Shown here piece after piece: positions 27,072 to 36,092 of a stretch of 64,000 nt of DNA (within the stretch, counting starts at the first letter, position 1; each line of letters starts with the position of its first letter). The stretch is from Nitrosomonas ureae. Lineage in GTDB: Bacteria; Pseudomonadota; Gammaproteobacteria; Burkholderiales; Nitrosomonadaceae. The stretch covers positions 1,674,001-1,738,000 of the forward strand of contig NZ_CP013341.1 of assembly GCF_001455205.1 (NCBI RefSeq), written 5' to 3'. The position numbers and the translations under genes were made by a program. A model generated the notes under the pieces. That model had not been told where the DNA came from. It did no database searches and worked only from the letters and a program-made list of their open reading frames with translations.

Positions 27072-27832
27072 ATATAATCAACGAGCTATTCAAGTTAAAG
27101 CCGGGTGCGGATGAAACTGTGCGTGTCAATGACGATGTGATGGAAGGCGGTCGCCGCTGCGGTGAAAATGAAAACCCCTACTTGTCAGCACGGCGTACCT
27201 GGAATGACCATATGCGGGAAGTAATTGCTTCGCGCACTATGTGGCAAATGCTGGCGTTACTTTGTTTGTTGATTGCGCTGGCAGGAGTGGGGGGTGTGAT
27301 TGTCATCGGCAGCCAGTCCAAATTCATTCCCTATGTCGTGCAGGTCAATAAACTGGGTGAAGCCATCGCGGTTTCGCGTGCGGATATCGCTGCTGTGGCC
27401 GATCAGCGCGTAGTGCATGCGTCCGTGGCAGCATTCATCAATGATTTGCGCATGGTAACACCGGATATCGCTTTGCAGCGTAAAGCCATCTTTCGTGCGT
27501 ATGCCATGCTGTCCAATAACGATCCCGCCACGGCAAAAGCCAACGAATGGTTCAATAGCAGTGAAGCCAGCAGTCCCTTCAAACGGGCTGAAACACAAAC
27601 GGTGAATGTTGAAATCATATCAGTGATTCCCCAATCACCGGAGACCTGGTAGGTGGATTGGTTGGAAAAGGTCTATGACCGGCAGGGACACTTAAACGAG
27701 CCGCCTTTCAAGATGCGTGCTTTGCTAAGAATCTATAACAAACCGATCACGCAAAGCACGACGGAAGAACAGATTAGAAATAACCCGCTGGGTATTTATA
27801 TCCAGGATTTCTCCTGGTCGAAACAAACATAA
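27068..27832 (+). pseudogene. trbF: TrbF (VirB8-like) interrupted by an in-frame TAG
   Basis: The first 194 codons give a typical TrbF: a cytoplasmic N-terminus, one membrane segment (MLALLCLLIALAGVGGVIVI) and the periplasmic VirB8 domain. A TAG stop at 27650-27652 follows SPETW, and the same frame continues with VDWLEKVYDRQGHL to NPLGIYIQDFSWSKQT, ending at 27832, which is exactly the C-terminus expected for TrbF. A glutamine codon (CAG) changed to TAG would explain it. Without suppression, the bilayer-spanning scaffold protein is truncated. A sequencing error cannot be excluded. Confidence 0.85.
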
Positions 27833-27846
27833 AGGGGTCACTCATC

Positions 27847-28122
27847 ATGAAACCGTTATTCGCTTTAAGTATCCTGAGCACATTGATTTTGTCCATCGGA
27901 TTCGTTGCCCCAAGCTATGCCAACGGATTGTCAGAAGCGTATTTCGCCAATAAGAACCCGCAACTAACCCCACAGGAACGTGCTGCTATTGATCTGGCTA
28001 AGAAATGGCAGGCAGTCAATCCCACCGGCACAAAGCCGGTTTCGGGGCCTGACGGATCCATTCGTTTTCTTTTTGGTTCACAGCAACCCAGCATCGTCTG
28101 CGCAGTATTGCAGGTATGCGAT
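27847..28122 (+). pseudogene. trbG: TrbG (VirB9-like), cut off by the IS4-family element
   Basis: A signal peptide (residues 1-25, ending near SYAN) is followed by the TrbG N-terminal domain, ending SIRFLFGSQQPSIVCAVLQV. The coding sequence then meets the left inverted repeat of the IS. Full TrbG is about three times longer. No remainder of trbG and no trbH, I, J or L appears on the other side of the IS, so the insertion is coupled to a deletion or rearrangement. The conjugation apparatus encoded here cannot be complete. Confidence 0.85.
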
Positions 28123-29443
28123 CAGTAGTGTCCGGCAATTTACCCAAGATGATTGTATAACAGATTGATCTGTAGAATGAAATGGTATGTTTGGGGGTGT
28201 CACCGATTTGAAAGTGAATTTTTTGCGAAACTGGAGGTTTCCCTACGTGGCTTCTTATCATGCATTCAGGCAAATTGGTATTCGCACAACTCATGGATTA
28301 CTTGCCCCTTCACACATTCCGCCGCTGTGTACAGCGTTACCCTTCCAAATATCCCACCAAGACTCTTTCGCATCTCGATCAATTTCTTTGCATGGCTTTC
28401 GCGCAGCTGACTTACCGCGAGAGTCTGCGCAACATCGAAACCTGTCTGCGCGCTCACCAAGCTAAGCTTTATCACTTGGGCATACGAGGCAACATCGCCA
28501 AGAGTACGTTGGCCGATGCCAACGAGCAGCGCGATTGTCGCATCTACATGGATTTCGCGATGAGCTTGATCCAGATCGCCAGAAAGCTTTACTCCAGCGA
28601 TAGCTTAGCGGTGGAGTTGGAACAGACAGTCTATGCACTCGATACCACGACCATCGATCTGTGTTTGAGCGTCTTTCCATGGGCGCGCTTTCGTCAGACC
28701 AAAGCTGCCGTCAAGATGCATACACTGCTTGATCTACGCGGCAACATTCCAACGTTCATCCATATCAGCGACGGCAAGATGCACGAAGTCAATGTGCTCG
28801 ATTTCCTGATCCCCGAAGCTGGCAGCTTTTACATCATGGATCGGGGCTTTACCGACTTTGCTCGCTGGTTCACTATGCATCAAGCACAAGCATTTTTTGT
28901 AACGCGCGCTAAATCCAGTCTCCTTTTTCGCCGTGTCTACTCTCACTCAGTGGACAAATCCACGGGACTGCGATGCGATCAGACCATTGCATTGACCGCT
29001 ACGAAGGCCAGCAAGGATTACCCGCAGCACCTACGACGTATTAAGTTCTATGATGCCGAACACGACAAGCATCTGGTATTTCTAACCAACAACTTCGATT
29101 TACCTGCACTGACCATCGCTCAGCTTTATCGTTGTCGCTGGCAGATCGAACTATTCTTCAAGTGGATCAAACAACATCTTCGTATCAAGCAATTCTACGG
29201 AACCACTGAAAACGCAGTCAAGACACAGATATGGATTGCCATCTCGGTTTATGTCTTGGTTGCCATCGTAAAAAAGCGACTCAATACCGAGACTTCACTT
29301 TACACAATCCTACAAATCCTGAGCCTAACTCTTTTCGAGAAAACTAACCTAGATCAATTACTTAAAAATACTGAGATGCAAATGATCACTCACCATAACA
29401 ACAACCAACTGAATCTATTCAACTAAATTGCCGGACACTACTG
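28123..29443 (+). mobile_element. IS4-family insertion sequence, complete
   Basis: The element is bounded by perfect 20-bp inverted repeats starting CAGTAGTGTCCGGCAATTTA (28123-28142 and complement of 29424-29443) and contains one intact transposase. The outer flanks share only AT (left ...GCGAT, right ATTGA...), and they come from different genes: trbG on the left and the PT methyltransferase 3' end on the right. A clean target-site duplication is therefore absent, suggesting that recombination or deletion beside the IS joined the two sequences. Confidence 0.9.
28260..29426 (+). CDS. IS4-family DDE transposase
   Basis: The 388-aa protein carries the IS4-family signature YRCRWQIELFFKWIKQHLRI (Y-x2-R-x3-E-x6-K) near residue 290-310, an N-terminal DUF4372-like region, and the first acidic residue in YALDTTTIDL. 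It is intact and occupies nearly the whole element between the inverted repeats, so the IS may still be active. It overlaps no host gene but separates the trbG remnant from the methyltransferase fragment. Confidence 0.9.
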   Translation: MHSGKLVFAQLMDYLPLHTFRRCVQRYPSKYPTKTLSHLDQFLCMAFAQLTYRESLRNIETCLRAHQAKLYHLGIRGNIAKSTLADANEQRDCRIYMDFAMSLIQIARKLYSSDSLAVELEQTVYALDTTTIDLCLSVFPWARFRQTKAAVKMHTLLDLRGNIPTFIHISDGKMHEVNVLDFLIPEAGSFYIMDRGFTDFARWFTMHQAQAFFVTRAKSSLLFRRVYSHSVDKSTGLRCDQTIALTATKASKDYPQHLRRIKFYDAEHDKHLVFLTNNFDLPALTIAQLYRCRWQIELFFKWIKQHLRIKQFYGTTENAVKTQIWIAISVYVLVAIVKKRLNTETSLYTILQILSLTLFEKTNLDQLLKNTEMQMITHHNNNQLNLFN

Positions 29444-29699
29444 ATTGAAAACGAAGATATGGAAGAAGTCGTAGCATGGGTATGTAAAAACACAAACTTT
29501 GACAGAATATATTTTTCTGATTCAGAAAGGCCTATACACGTCAGCTGGTCTCCAGAATCAAGCCGTCAAATGACTAGAATGAAATTGTCATCCAACGGAA
29601 AGCGTATCCCGAGAACCGTAATAATGGACTAGATTTCTTTAGCCCATTATTGCTGTTTTACCTACCTACAAACCCAAAATATAGAAATATCAGAGATAT
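29443..29699 (+). repeat. Inverted duplication, copy B
   Basis: This is the partner of 17604-17858 in opposite orientation. It includes the methyltransferase 3' end and about 65 bases of downstream sequence, ending at ATCAGAGATA. Beyond that, the upstream region of the subtilisin-like gene begins. The two copies could support inversion of the intervening korB-trb segment by homologous recombination. Confidence 0.85.
29444..29632 (+). pseudogene. 3'-end fragment of a second PT-associated methyltransferase
   Basis: In frame, this fragment encodes the last roughly 60 residues of the methyltransferase found at 17667-20216, from EDMEEVVAWVCKNTNFDRIY to the C-terminal RIPRTVIMD, with one clear change (Tyr to Ser before DSERPIHVSW). 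The 5' part is missing because the IS right end abuts it. The small divergence suggests the fragment came from a related copy and not from a very recent duplication. It has no start or promoter and should be non-functional. Confidence 0.85.
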
Positions 29700-29772
29700 C
29701 GGTGTTGATATAAAGTAGACGTACCAGCTCGTTGGTATGAAAAATTAATAGTTCTTTAAATTTGATATTCAC

Positions 29773-29788
29773 TGTGAGTTTTATCACA
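29773..29788. promoter_or_regulatory. CRP-type palindrome upstream of the protease gene
   Basis: TGTGAGTTTTATCACA fits the CRP/Vfr consensus TGTGA-N6-TCACA exactly. It lies about 150 bases before the protease start. A near-identical site followed by the same AATAAAATC word lies upstream of the TcB-TcC gene at 36524. Binding by a CRP/FNR-family protein is inferred. Confidence 0.6.
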
Positions 29789-29820
29789 GATAATAAAATC
29801 CTAGCTTTATAAAATCATCG

Positions 29821-29849
29821 AAACTATTCGTTTGTTTTTGGAATAGTTT
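29821..29849. promoter_or_regulatory. Inverted repeat in protease upstream region
   Basis: AAACTATTC and GAATAGTTT form perfect 9-bp arms around 11 bases. It follows an ATCGAAA word also present at the equivalent place before the TcB-TcC gene, where another perfect inverted repeat occurs. It could be an operator or a transcript hairpin. Confidence 0.45.
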
Positions 29850-29870
29850 GTTCGCTTGTTGTTCCATGGA

Positions 29871-29901
29871 AAAGGTGGTTTATTTTTCCTATACCTCCAG
29901 C
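29871..29901 (+). promoter_or_regulatory. 31-bp box shared with the kelch-oxidase gene
   Basis: This box ends 38 bases before the protease ATG. It matches the oxidase upstream box (57858-57888, minus strand) at 28 of 31 positions, including the core ATTTTTCCTATACCTC. The distance to the start codon is similar in both genes, so it may act in the transcript leader. Confidence 0.6.
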
Positions 29902-29939
29902 AAACGTAACCGCCACGTTCACATTTTAGGAGAACCTAA

Positions 29940-32900
29940 ATGTCATCAACCAACAGCTTGACCGTTCGCGTTTTCGACGAAGTGCGCGCGCATTGCTTAA
30001 ACGCCAATGTCGAAGTCAACGGTCAAAAGATCGAACCGTCACCTAAATCCGGTCACTATGAGGCCAAAGGCCTGAAGCTCGGCACGGTTCGCGTCCGTGT
30101 TTTCGCAGAGGGTCTACAGGAAGAAATTCGCGATATTGACATCGTCCGAGGTCGCAACGATGCCGTAGTCATTCTTGGACGTGTCGGCCAACTCTTCTAC
30201 CGGCGCAGTGGTGCCCGTGTGCCGTTTGATCCGCCGAATGAGCTTGTTGGCGTAACCCTTCGAAAGGCATCCCGCGATCAAGCTGATGCGGTGTCAAAAA
30301 TTGGTGCCAAGCTGAATAGTGCGGTCAAGGGCTTCGAGATGTTGGCGCCACGAATGATGCGCATCCAAAGTGAGAAAGGGCGCACCGCGGCAGTTGTGCG
30401 CGAGTTGCGAGGTCGGAAAGAAGTCTTGGCCGCCGGACCCGTCGCGTATGACACACCGCAAAGCATGGCCTACTTCACCGGCAGCGTGATCGTCCAACTG
30501 GCACCGTCAGAAGAAGGTTCCGCCGAAGAACTCGCCAAGACTCACGGCATGTCCGTCCAGCGCAAGCTCACCTTGAAAGGGTTCTTTGTCATGACGATGG
30601 AGGAGCCTGATCTCGAAACACTGTTGTCCGCTTGCGAGGCCCTGTCTCAGACCTCTGGCGTTCTGTCGGCCGAACCCGAACTGGCCTATAGCTTGGACTA
30701 CGACGCGGTCACGCCAACCGACGAACTTGTTGACGAGCAATGGCACCTTACGCTTTCCCGGCTTCCGCAGGCTTGGCAAAACTTGCGAGATGCCAATCCG
30801 CCAGGAACGATTCTGGGATCGGCTGCTGACAGAAGTTTTGGCAGCGCCGAGGTTATCGTGGCGGTTGTCGACTCAGGCGTCCAGTCAGTGACTGACGCGG
30901 CGGGCAATGTGACCTCAGACCATCCCGAGTTCCAGGGCAGCGTGTCTAACGGACAGTCCAAGGTCGTCACCTTCTTCAATTTCGCCGACATGGAATCCAA
31001 CAATGATTCTCCGGACGGCGATCACGGTATTCAGTGCGCGGGCGTGGCAGTCGCTACAGCGCTCAACGCATCGCCTGTTGCGGGTGAAGAAGAAGGGGTG
31101 GCGGGCGGCGCGCCAAACTGCCGTCTGGTCGCCATCCAGGCCCCGGTTGGTGGACCTGAAACGGTCTTCTCGGATATGTATCTCTGGACTTCGGGGCGCC
31201 CACACGCTTCGACAGATCCAGATTGGCCACCTGCTTTGGCACGTGGCGCAGATGTGATCACGAACAGTCATGGGGGCCTCAACCCGGCAGTCTTTCCGGT
31301 TTCGGCGCTGATGACTGCCACCTTTGAAGACATCACAGACAACGCCTTGGGTGGCGTGGGCACTGTGCTGTGTTTCTCCGCTGGCAACGCTGACATGGAG
31401 TTTGCCGCGCTGCGTCCTTGGGCAAATCATCCGCGCACCATTGGTGTCGCCGCCTCCACCGAGACGGATGTGAAGGCAAGTTACTCGAACTTTGGAGATG
31501 GCATCGACCTTTGCGCGCCGAGCAGCGACGCCGCGGTCGGACTTCGCGAGATCACCACAACGGCCCTTCCCGGCGGAGGCAACATAGCAGGTCACACCGG
31601 CGGCGGCATGGACTACACCGACGGTTTTGGCGGGACCTCTTCAGCCACCCCTTTCACGGCGGGGATAGCCGCGCTTGTCCGCAGCATGGACCCGAGCCTG
31701 ACATGGGAAGAGGTGCGAACGATTCTGCAAAGGACCGCAGTCAAGATCGATTTCAACAACACTGACCCGGACGGCGAGTGGCGTGACACCGACGGCGATG
31801 GCGCAGCGGATTACAGCAATTGGTATGGCTTTGGCAGAGTCGATGCCGAGAAAGCCGTTTGTGTTGCGCGGACCGTGATCGAGCTTCTCACCCCGACGGT
31901 CGCCTTCATAGATGTACCTGAAGGTGAGCCCACCTTGCGCGCCGTCTCATTCAGGGTCCAAAGCACTAGAAACCATACGTTCCGCGTTACCAGCGGACCG
32001 ACAACTACGGTTGGTCCTGCCAATAGTTTCGTCCTGCATTCGGTGGACAGTGCAAGTCATATTGGGCGTTTCGACTGCGTTGCCACGACGGCGCGCATCT
32101 GGTTGCGATACACCGCAACGGTTGCGAACGACATAGCGTCGGGCAGCGTCGATGTATCGTGCGACGAAACAGGCGAAACCTGGACCATCCCGATCAGCGC
32201 CAACGTTATCGAACGCCCTCGCGCGGCCCTTGTTTTGTCCATGGATAGCTCGGGCAGCATGGATGACCCCGCAGGGGACGGGCGTTTGAAGATAAATGTC
32301 TTGCGCGATAGCGCCGTCGTGGTGGCGTCCCTTGCGCAAGAGGATACGGGTCTTGGGGCGGTATCTTGGGACACCGATGCCGACATTGCCGGAGCCATGG
32401 CGATCCAAGATGCCGGTATTGAGGTCTTTGGCGCGGGTCGCATCGCGCTGCAGTCCCACATATCTGGCCACGTTACAGACCCTGGCGGATGGACAGCGAT
32501 CGGTGACGGCGTGTTAGCTGCGCAGGACTTGCTGGATGCAGCTCCCGCAAGTTATGCGGTCAAGGCGATGGTGGTGCTGACCGATGGCCGAGAGACTGAG
32601 AGTCTGTATTTGTCCGAACTGCCTGCAGGCAGCATTGATGGCCAAGTCTTTGCGATCGGCCTCGGAACAGTCGAGAACATTCAGCCGGCAGCCCTCGCTA
32701 CCCTGACTGGCGATCGCGAAGGTTACCTGCTCATGACCGGTGCAATGACTTCGGATGATTATTTCTTGCTAGCCAAGTACTACCAGCAAATTTTGGCGGG
32801 TGTGTCAAACCTCGAGATCGTGGTCGATCCCGATGGTTGGCTGCAGCCTGGAGAAAAGGTCCGAATACCCATCCACGTCAATGAAACCGAATGGCAAGTG

Positions 32901-33755
32901 GATGCGGTGTTGCACACGCCAGAGCCAGGCATTGTCCGCTATTGGTTGGAAACGCCAGATGGCCAAGTGATCACGCCGCCTATGCTCGCTGGAGAGCCAG
33001 TTTCTCGCTATGTAGTTGATCGCCAACTTGCCTTTTATCGGCTCAGCCTGCCGGTGTCCGCTGTGGGCGAACAAAATTCCTCACGGCCTTGGCATGCAGT
33101 CATCGAACTCGACGAAAAGGGTTGGGGTCGCTACGTAGAAAAGCTGAAAAGAGGGACGGCCGCGACCCAAGCCGGGGACGGAAATCTGACTGCAGAACAG
33201 ATCCGATCTTTGGCTCATGGGCTGCGCTACAGCTTTGTCGCGCAAGCGCGTTCAGTGCTGCGAATGGCGCCAAGTGTTCTGCAATCCAGTCTGATTCCTG
33301 GATCAAATGTACGGATCGGGGCCATCATCACCGAGTACGGTATGCCTCCATCAAGGGGCGCCAATGTTGTAGTTGAGGTCACGCCCCCTTCTGGAGCGCG
33401 CTTTGATCTACACCTGACAGAGCAAGCAGATGGCGAGTTCGTAGCCAGTATGGTTGCTGCTCTGCCCGGCGCGTACCGTCTTCGCTTCCTCGCAAAAGGT
33501 CGAAACGCACGCGGCTCGGCCTGGACCCGTGAGGCTCTGCGCTCAGCCGTTGTCTGGCGCAAGGGGGACGATCCGTTGCCCGGCCCCAGCACTCTAGATG
33601 CACTCTGCGGGCTGCTAAAATGCTTCGAGAAATCTGGCGGGCTCGACTTTGACACCATGAAGAAGATGAGCATAGACACCACGGCCCTGCGCCGCTGTCT
33701 GTGTACGCCGAAACGGAAAGAAGGTCTCCATGCCCTACCGTTGAAGCGCCCCTAA
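29940..33755 (+). CDS. Subtilisin-like (S8) protease fused to a von Willebrand A domain
   Basis: The 1271-aa protein has an N-terminal beta-sandwich of carboxypeptidase-regulatory type (residues 5-75), a linker that may act as an inhibitory propeptide (about 90-250), and an S8 catalytic domain with Asp311 (AVVDSGV), His362 (DGDHGIQCAGV) and Ser567 (GGTSSATPF). A von Willebrand A domain follows, with the metal-ion site DSSGS at 769-773, and then C-terminal beta-rich modules. No signal peptide or membrane anchor is visible. Codon use is much richer in G+C than that of neighbouring genes, which suggests separate acquisition. AGGAG precedes the ATG. It may process or accompany the nearby Tc toxin; that is inference from position and shared upstream elements. 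Confidence 0.85.
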   Translation: MSSTNSLTVRVFDEVRAHCLNANVEVNGQKIEPSPKSGHYEAKGLKLGTVRVRVFAEGLQEEIRDIDIVRGRNDAVVILGRVGQLFYRRSGARVPFDPPNELVGVTLRKASRDQADAVSKIGAKLNSAVKGFEMLAPRMMRIQSEKGRTAAVVRELRGRKEVLAAGPVAYDTPQSMAYFTGSVIVQLAPSEEGSAEELAKTHGMSVQRKLTLKGFFVMTMEEPDLETLLSACEALSQTSGVLSAEPELAYSLDYDAVTPTDELVDEQWHLTLSRLPQAWQNLRDANPPGTILGSAADRSFGSAEVIVAVVDSGVQSVTDAAGNVTSDHPEFQGSVSNGQSKVVTFFNFADMESNNDSPDGDHGIQCAGVAVATALNASPVAGEEEGVAGGAPNCRLVAIQAPVGGPETVFSDMYLWTSGRPHASTDPDWPPALARGADVITNSHGGLNPAVFPVSALMTATFEDITDNALGGVGTVLCFSAGNADMEFAALRPWANHPRTIGVAASTETDVKASYSNFGDGIDLCAPSSDAAVGLREITTTALPGGGNIAGHTGGGMDYTDGFGGTSSATPFTAGIAALVRSMDPSLTWEEVRTILQRTAVKIDFNNTDPDGEWRDTDGDGAADYSNWYGFGRVDAEKAVCVARTVIELLTPTVAFIDVPEGEPTLRAVSFRVQSTRNHTFRVTSGPTTTVGPANSFVLHSVDSASHIGRFDCVATTARIWLRYTATVANDIASGSVDVSCDETGETWTIPISANVIERPRAALVLSMDSSGSMDDPAGDGRLKINVLRDSAVVVASLAQEDTGLGAVSWDTDADIAGAMAIQDAGIEVFGAGRIALQSHISGHVTDPGGWTAIGDGVLAAQDLLDAAPASYAVKAMVVLTDGRETESLYLSELPAGSIDGQVFAIGLGTVENIQPAALATLTGDREGYLLMTGAMTSDDYFLLAKYYQQILAGVSNLEIVVDPDGWLQPGEKVRIPIHVNETEWQVDAVLHTPEPGIVRYWLETPDGQVITPPMLAGEPVSRYVVDRQLAFYRLSLPVSAVGEQNSSRPWHAVIELDEKGWGRYVEKLKRGTAATQAGDGNLTAEQIRSLAHGLRYSFVAQARSVLRMAPSVLQSSLIPGSNVRIGAIITEYGMPPSRGANVVVEVTPPSGARFDLHLTEQADGEFVASMVAALPGAYRLRFLAKGRNARGSAWTREALRSAVVWRKGDDPLPGPSTLDALCGLLKCFEKSGGLDFDTMKKMSIDTTALRRCLCTPKRKEGLHALPLKRP

Positions 33756-34059
33756 GCAGTCCGATGTGTTGGGCGCGGTGCTGCTCCTGTCTATGGCCAA
33801 CCTGTTCTGGCCAGTGAAAGGAGAGCACCCGCGCAGGACCAACGAGCGGAGAAGGCTGGTAGCGGAAGTTCACCAACGGCTGCTTTGCAGTGAAGGGGAA
33901 AGTGGATTGGCCTATGATTTGATTGTGCCAACTAAAAAGAATGAATAGGTTTATAAGTGAAATGAGATTTGTTGGCAATATTGTTACCGGATACATTATT
34001 ATAGATCCGGAACGATTTGTCCATGAATCTTTCTGCAGGTAAGTACTTGTTCTGTATGT
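33756..34059. other. Intergenic region after the protease gene
   Basis: About 300 bases without a supportable gene. The first part keeps the high G+C of the protease gene and then shifts to AT-rich sequence near 33940. A 60-codon open stretch at 33766-33948 has no recognisable features. No clear terminator hairpin was found. Confidence 0.35.
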
Positions 34060-34290
34060 GTATAGAAAACACAAAAACACAAAAACACACAAAATCATGA
34101 ATAATTCGTTCCGGAGCAATAAGTCCTTTTCAAATTCTACCGGTGTCACGATTGCCAATCGTTGTTTGAATACGCTGAGTGTTATAGTAAGCAATATAAT
34201 TATGAGTATCAGCAATAGTAGGCGCTCTGGTTTGATATAAACATTACCTTCTACATTTCGAAGCCGCGCACTGTGCTTCAGCCACACCTG
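34060..34290 (-). pseudogene. Decayed IS3-type transposase C-terminus
   Basis: On the minus strand one frame reads THNYIAYYNTQRIQTTIGN and, after a one-base shift, VTPVEFEKDL. Together these reproduce the conserved C-terminus of IS3-family integrase-type transposases (…YYNxxRxHxxLGxxTPxxF). The element is shifted and truncated, with no inverted repeats visible. It is distinct from the IS3-type copy at 35162-36466. Confidence 0.55.
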
Positions 34291-34340
34291 ATTGTAACTT
34301 TGGCGTTGATAACACTATTTCTGACAGCACATATCAAGAA

Positions 34341-34370
34341 TTGATGTCATTTGTAAATATATGCTATCAT
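34341..34370 (+). promoter_or_regulatory. Predicted promoter of fitAB copy 1
   Basis: TTGATG (34341-34346) and TATCAT (34365-34370) are 18 bases apart, 30 bases before the antitoxin start. The same boxes and spacing occur in copy 2. The ribosome site AAGGAG precedes the ATG. Confidence 0.5.
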
Positions 34371-34399
34371 TGATTTCACATAGTAAGGAGTGAAGTCAA

Positions 34400-34639
34400 A
34401 TGTCTGTTGTTACTGTTCGCAATTTGCCCGAAGAAACGCATCGCGCGCTTAAGCTGCGCGCCGCTCAGCATGGACGTAGTACCGAAGCTGAAATCCGAGA
34501 AATTCTGGAAGAGGCGGTGCGTCCTAAGGCGCGAGTCAAAATTGGATCAGAACTCGCTGCTTTTGGGCAATGCTTTGGGGGGCTTGATTTTAATGACATT
34601 CGTGATCAAATGCCGACTGAGTCGGCAGTGTTCGAATGA
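34400..34639 (+). CDS. fitA: FitA-like antitoxin, copy 1
   Basis: This 79-aa ribbon-helix-helix antitoxin (VVTVRNLPEETHRALKLRAA, then GRSTEAEIREILEEAV) is typical of the FitA/VapB group that neutralises PIN-domain toxins and represses the operon. The last codon overlaps the toxin start by four bases. The toxin gene downstream is frameshifted, so this copy may remain only as an antitoxin that could also neutralise the intact toxin at 60512. It is nearly identical to the copy at 60276. Confidence 0.85.
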   Translation: MSVVTVRNLPEETHRALKLRAAQHGRSTEAEIREILEEAVRPKARVKIGSELAAFGQCFGGLDFNDIRDQMPTESAVFE

Positions 34640-35056
34640 TCGTCCTGGATACGAATGTCATATCTGAACCGATGAAACCTAACGGCAATCCTGCCGTACA
34701 AGCTTGGCGTGATCGGGAGACGGCCGAGACACTGTATCTGACAGCAACAAGCCTTTCCGAATTGCTGGTCGGCATTGAAATCCTACCTAGATGGTAAACG
34801 TAAAGAAGGACTTGATACCGCATTGAGGAAATTGATCGAGAGGCTTTTGGGGTCGCGCATACTATCATTCAATCAACAGGCTGCGATAGCATATGCCCCT
34901 ATGGTTAGTCGAGCTAGGACTAATGGTCGCTTCATCTCTGTGGCAGACGGTCAGATTGCTGCAATCGCGGTCGTGCATGGATTCACCATAGCGACGCGAG
35001 ATACTGCGCCTTTTGTCGCTGCCGGAGTGCCCGTCATCAATCCTTGGGAAGAATGA
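34636..35056 (+). pseudogene. fitB: FitB/VapC-type PIN toxin, frameshifted copy 1
   Basis: The sequence follows the intact toxin at 60512-60931 codon by codon until about 34785, where one extra base (CTACCTAGATGG against TTACCAGAAGG) shifts the frame and brings a stop. The remaining two thirds continue in another frame to the same C-terminus (VPVINPWEE). A functional PIN nuclease needs acidic residues from both halves, so this copy should be inactive. A sequencing error at a single base is the alternative. Confidence 0.8.
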
Positions 35057-35186
35057 TCTTAGGTATTTTGTGTTAATGGTAGTTATCAAAGGAACATCGT
35101 TATGCGAGAACGAAATAAGATGCGGAATTGACTGTGCCAAACTACTCTGTAAGTGAGATATGTTGTCAAAAATGGAGTCCATAGGT

Positions 35187-36092
35187 TTAAGCAGCGAGTA
35201 GATTTGCATAGTACTGCTGCGAAAATTGTGCCGGCGATAAATAACCTAATTTTTCTTGCTTGCGCTGTCGGTTATAGAATATTTCGATATATTCGGTAAT
35301 TTCCTGAATGGCTTGTTGCCGTGTTATGAATCTCCGATTGTGCACCAGTTCGGTTTTAAGTATCCCCCCAGAAGCTTTCCATCGGCGCATTATCATAGCA
35401 GTCCCCCTTGCGGCTCATGGAGGCGATCATGCCAAATTGTTGCAATAAATTCCGGTAATCGTGTGCACAGTATTGACTACTTTGATCTGTATGAGCAATG
35501 AGCCCCTTATCCGGATGTTTACTTGTCGTTGCGCGAAATAATGCCTGTATAACCAGGCTCTTTGTCATTTTCTCATTCATGGCATAGCCCACCAGTTCGC
35601 CATTAAATAGATCTTTTATTCCAGCCAAGTACAACCAGCCCTCATCCGTAGGAATATAAGTGATGTCACTGACCCACACAATACCAGGTGCATTAACAGA
35701 AAATTCCCGGTTCAGAATATTGGGCGCAACCGGTAAATTATGTTTAGAATCGGTCGTCACCTTGAATTTTAGCTTTTGCTTACAACGCAAACCCAATTTC
35801 CTGCGCACTGTTCGAACGCGGTATGGTGTGGCTTGTACTCCGTGATCCGCCAATCATGATGCAAGCGCTTTGCACTGTAGGTCTCTCGTGTACGTTGGTG
35901 TGCGGCCAGTATTTCTATTTCCAGCCTTCTATTCTCCCGCTTACGTTTACAAAGCGGGCGCGTTCTTTGAGCATGAAAGCCGCTCTCGGAAACATTCAAT
36001 ACTCGACACATGAGCCCAACCGAATAGCTTCGTCGCATCGACTCAATCAGACCGTATCTCACTGTGACTCCTTGGCGAAATACGTCGCACAC
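35187..36092 (-). pseudogene. IS3-family transposase OrfB, two frameshifts
   Basis: Three overlapping frames together give a complete integrase-type OrfB: RYGLIESMRRSYSVGLMCRV at the N-terminus, the catalytic core WVSDITYIPTDEGWLYLAG through AHTDQSSQYCAHDYR and DNAPMESFWG, and the C-terminus ITEYIEIFYNRQRKQEKLGY. The frame breaks near 35800-35850 and again at a G6 tract near 35367. The catalytic DDE residues are still recognisable, but the gene is not readable as one frame. Confidence 0.85.

Larger units (their letters stand above)
34326..35155 (+). repeat. Direct repeat copy 1 carrying fitAB-type genes
   Basis: This segment matches 60202-61031 in the same orientation over its whole length, with scattered substitutions, a one-base insertion in the toxin gene, and small deletions near the right end. 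It covers promoter, antitoxin and toxin. The two copies enclose the Tc toxin genes. Copy 1 is abutted on its right by an IS3-type element. Confidence 0.85.

Noticed and set aside
30915..31595. 226-aa minus-strand frame within the protease gene
   Set aside because: It is an antisense shadow of a G+C-rich gene with clear catalytic motifs on the plus strand.
33379..34287. 302-aa minus-strand reading frame with a hydrophobic N-terminal part
   Set aside because: Its C-terminal half is antisense to the protease gene, and the N-terminal part is a frame-shifted reading of a decayed IS3 transposase end, so it is not one gene.
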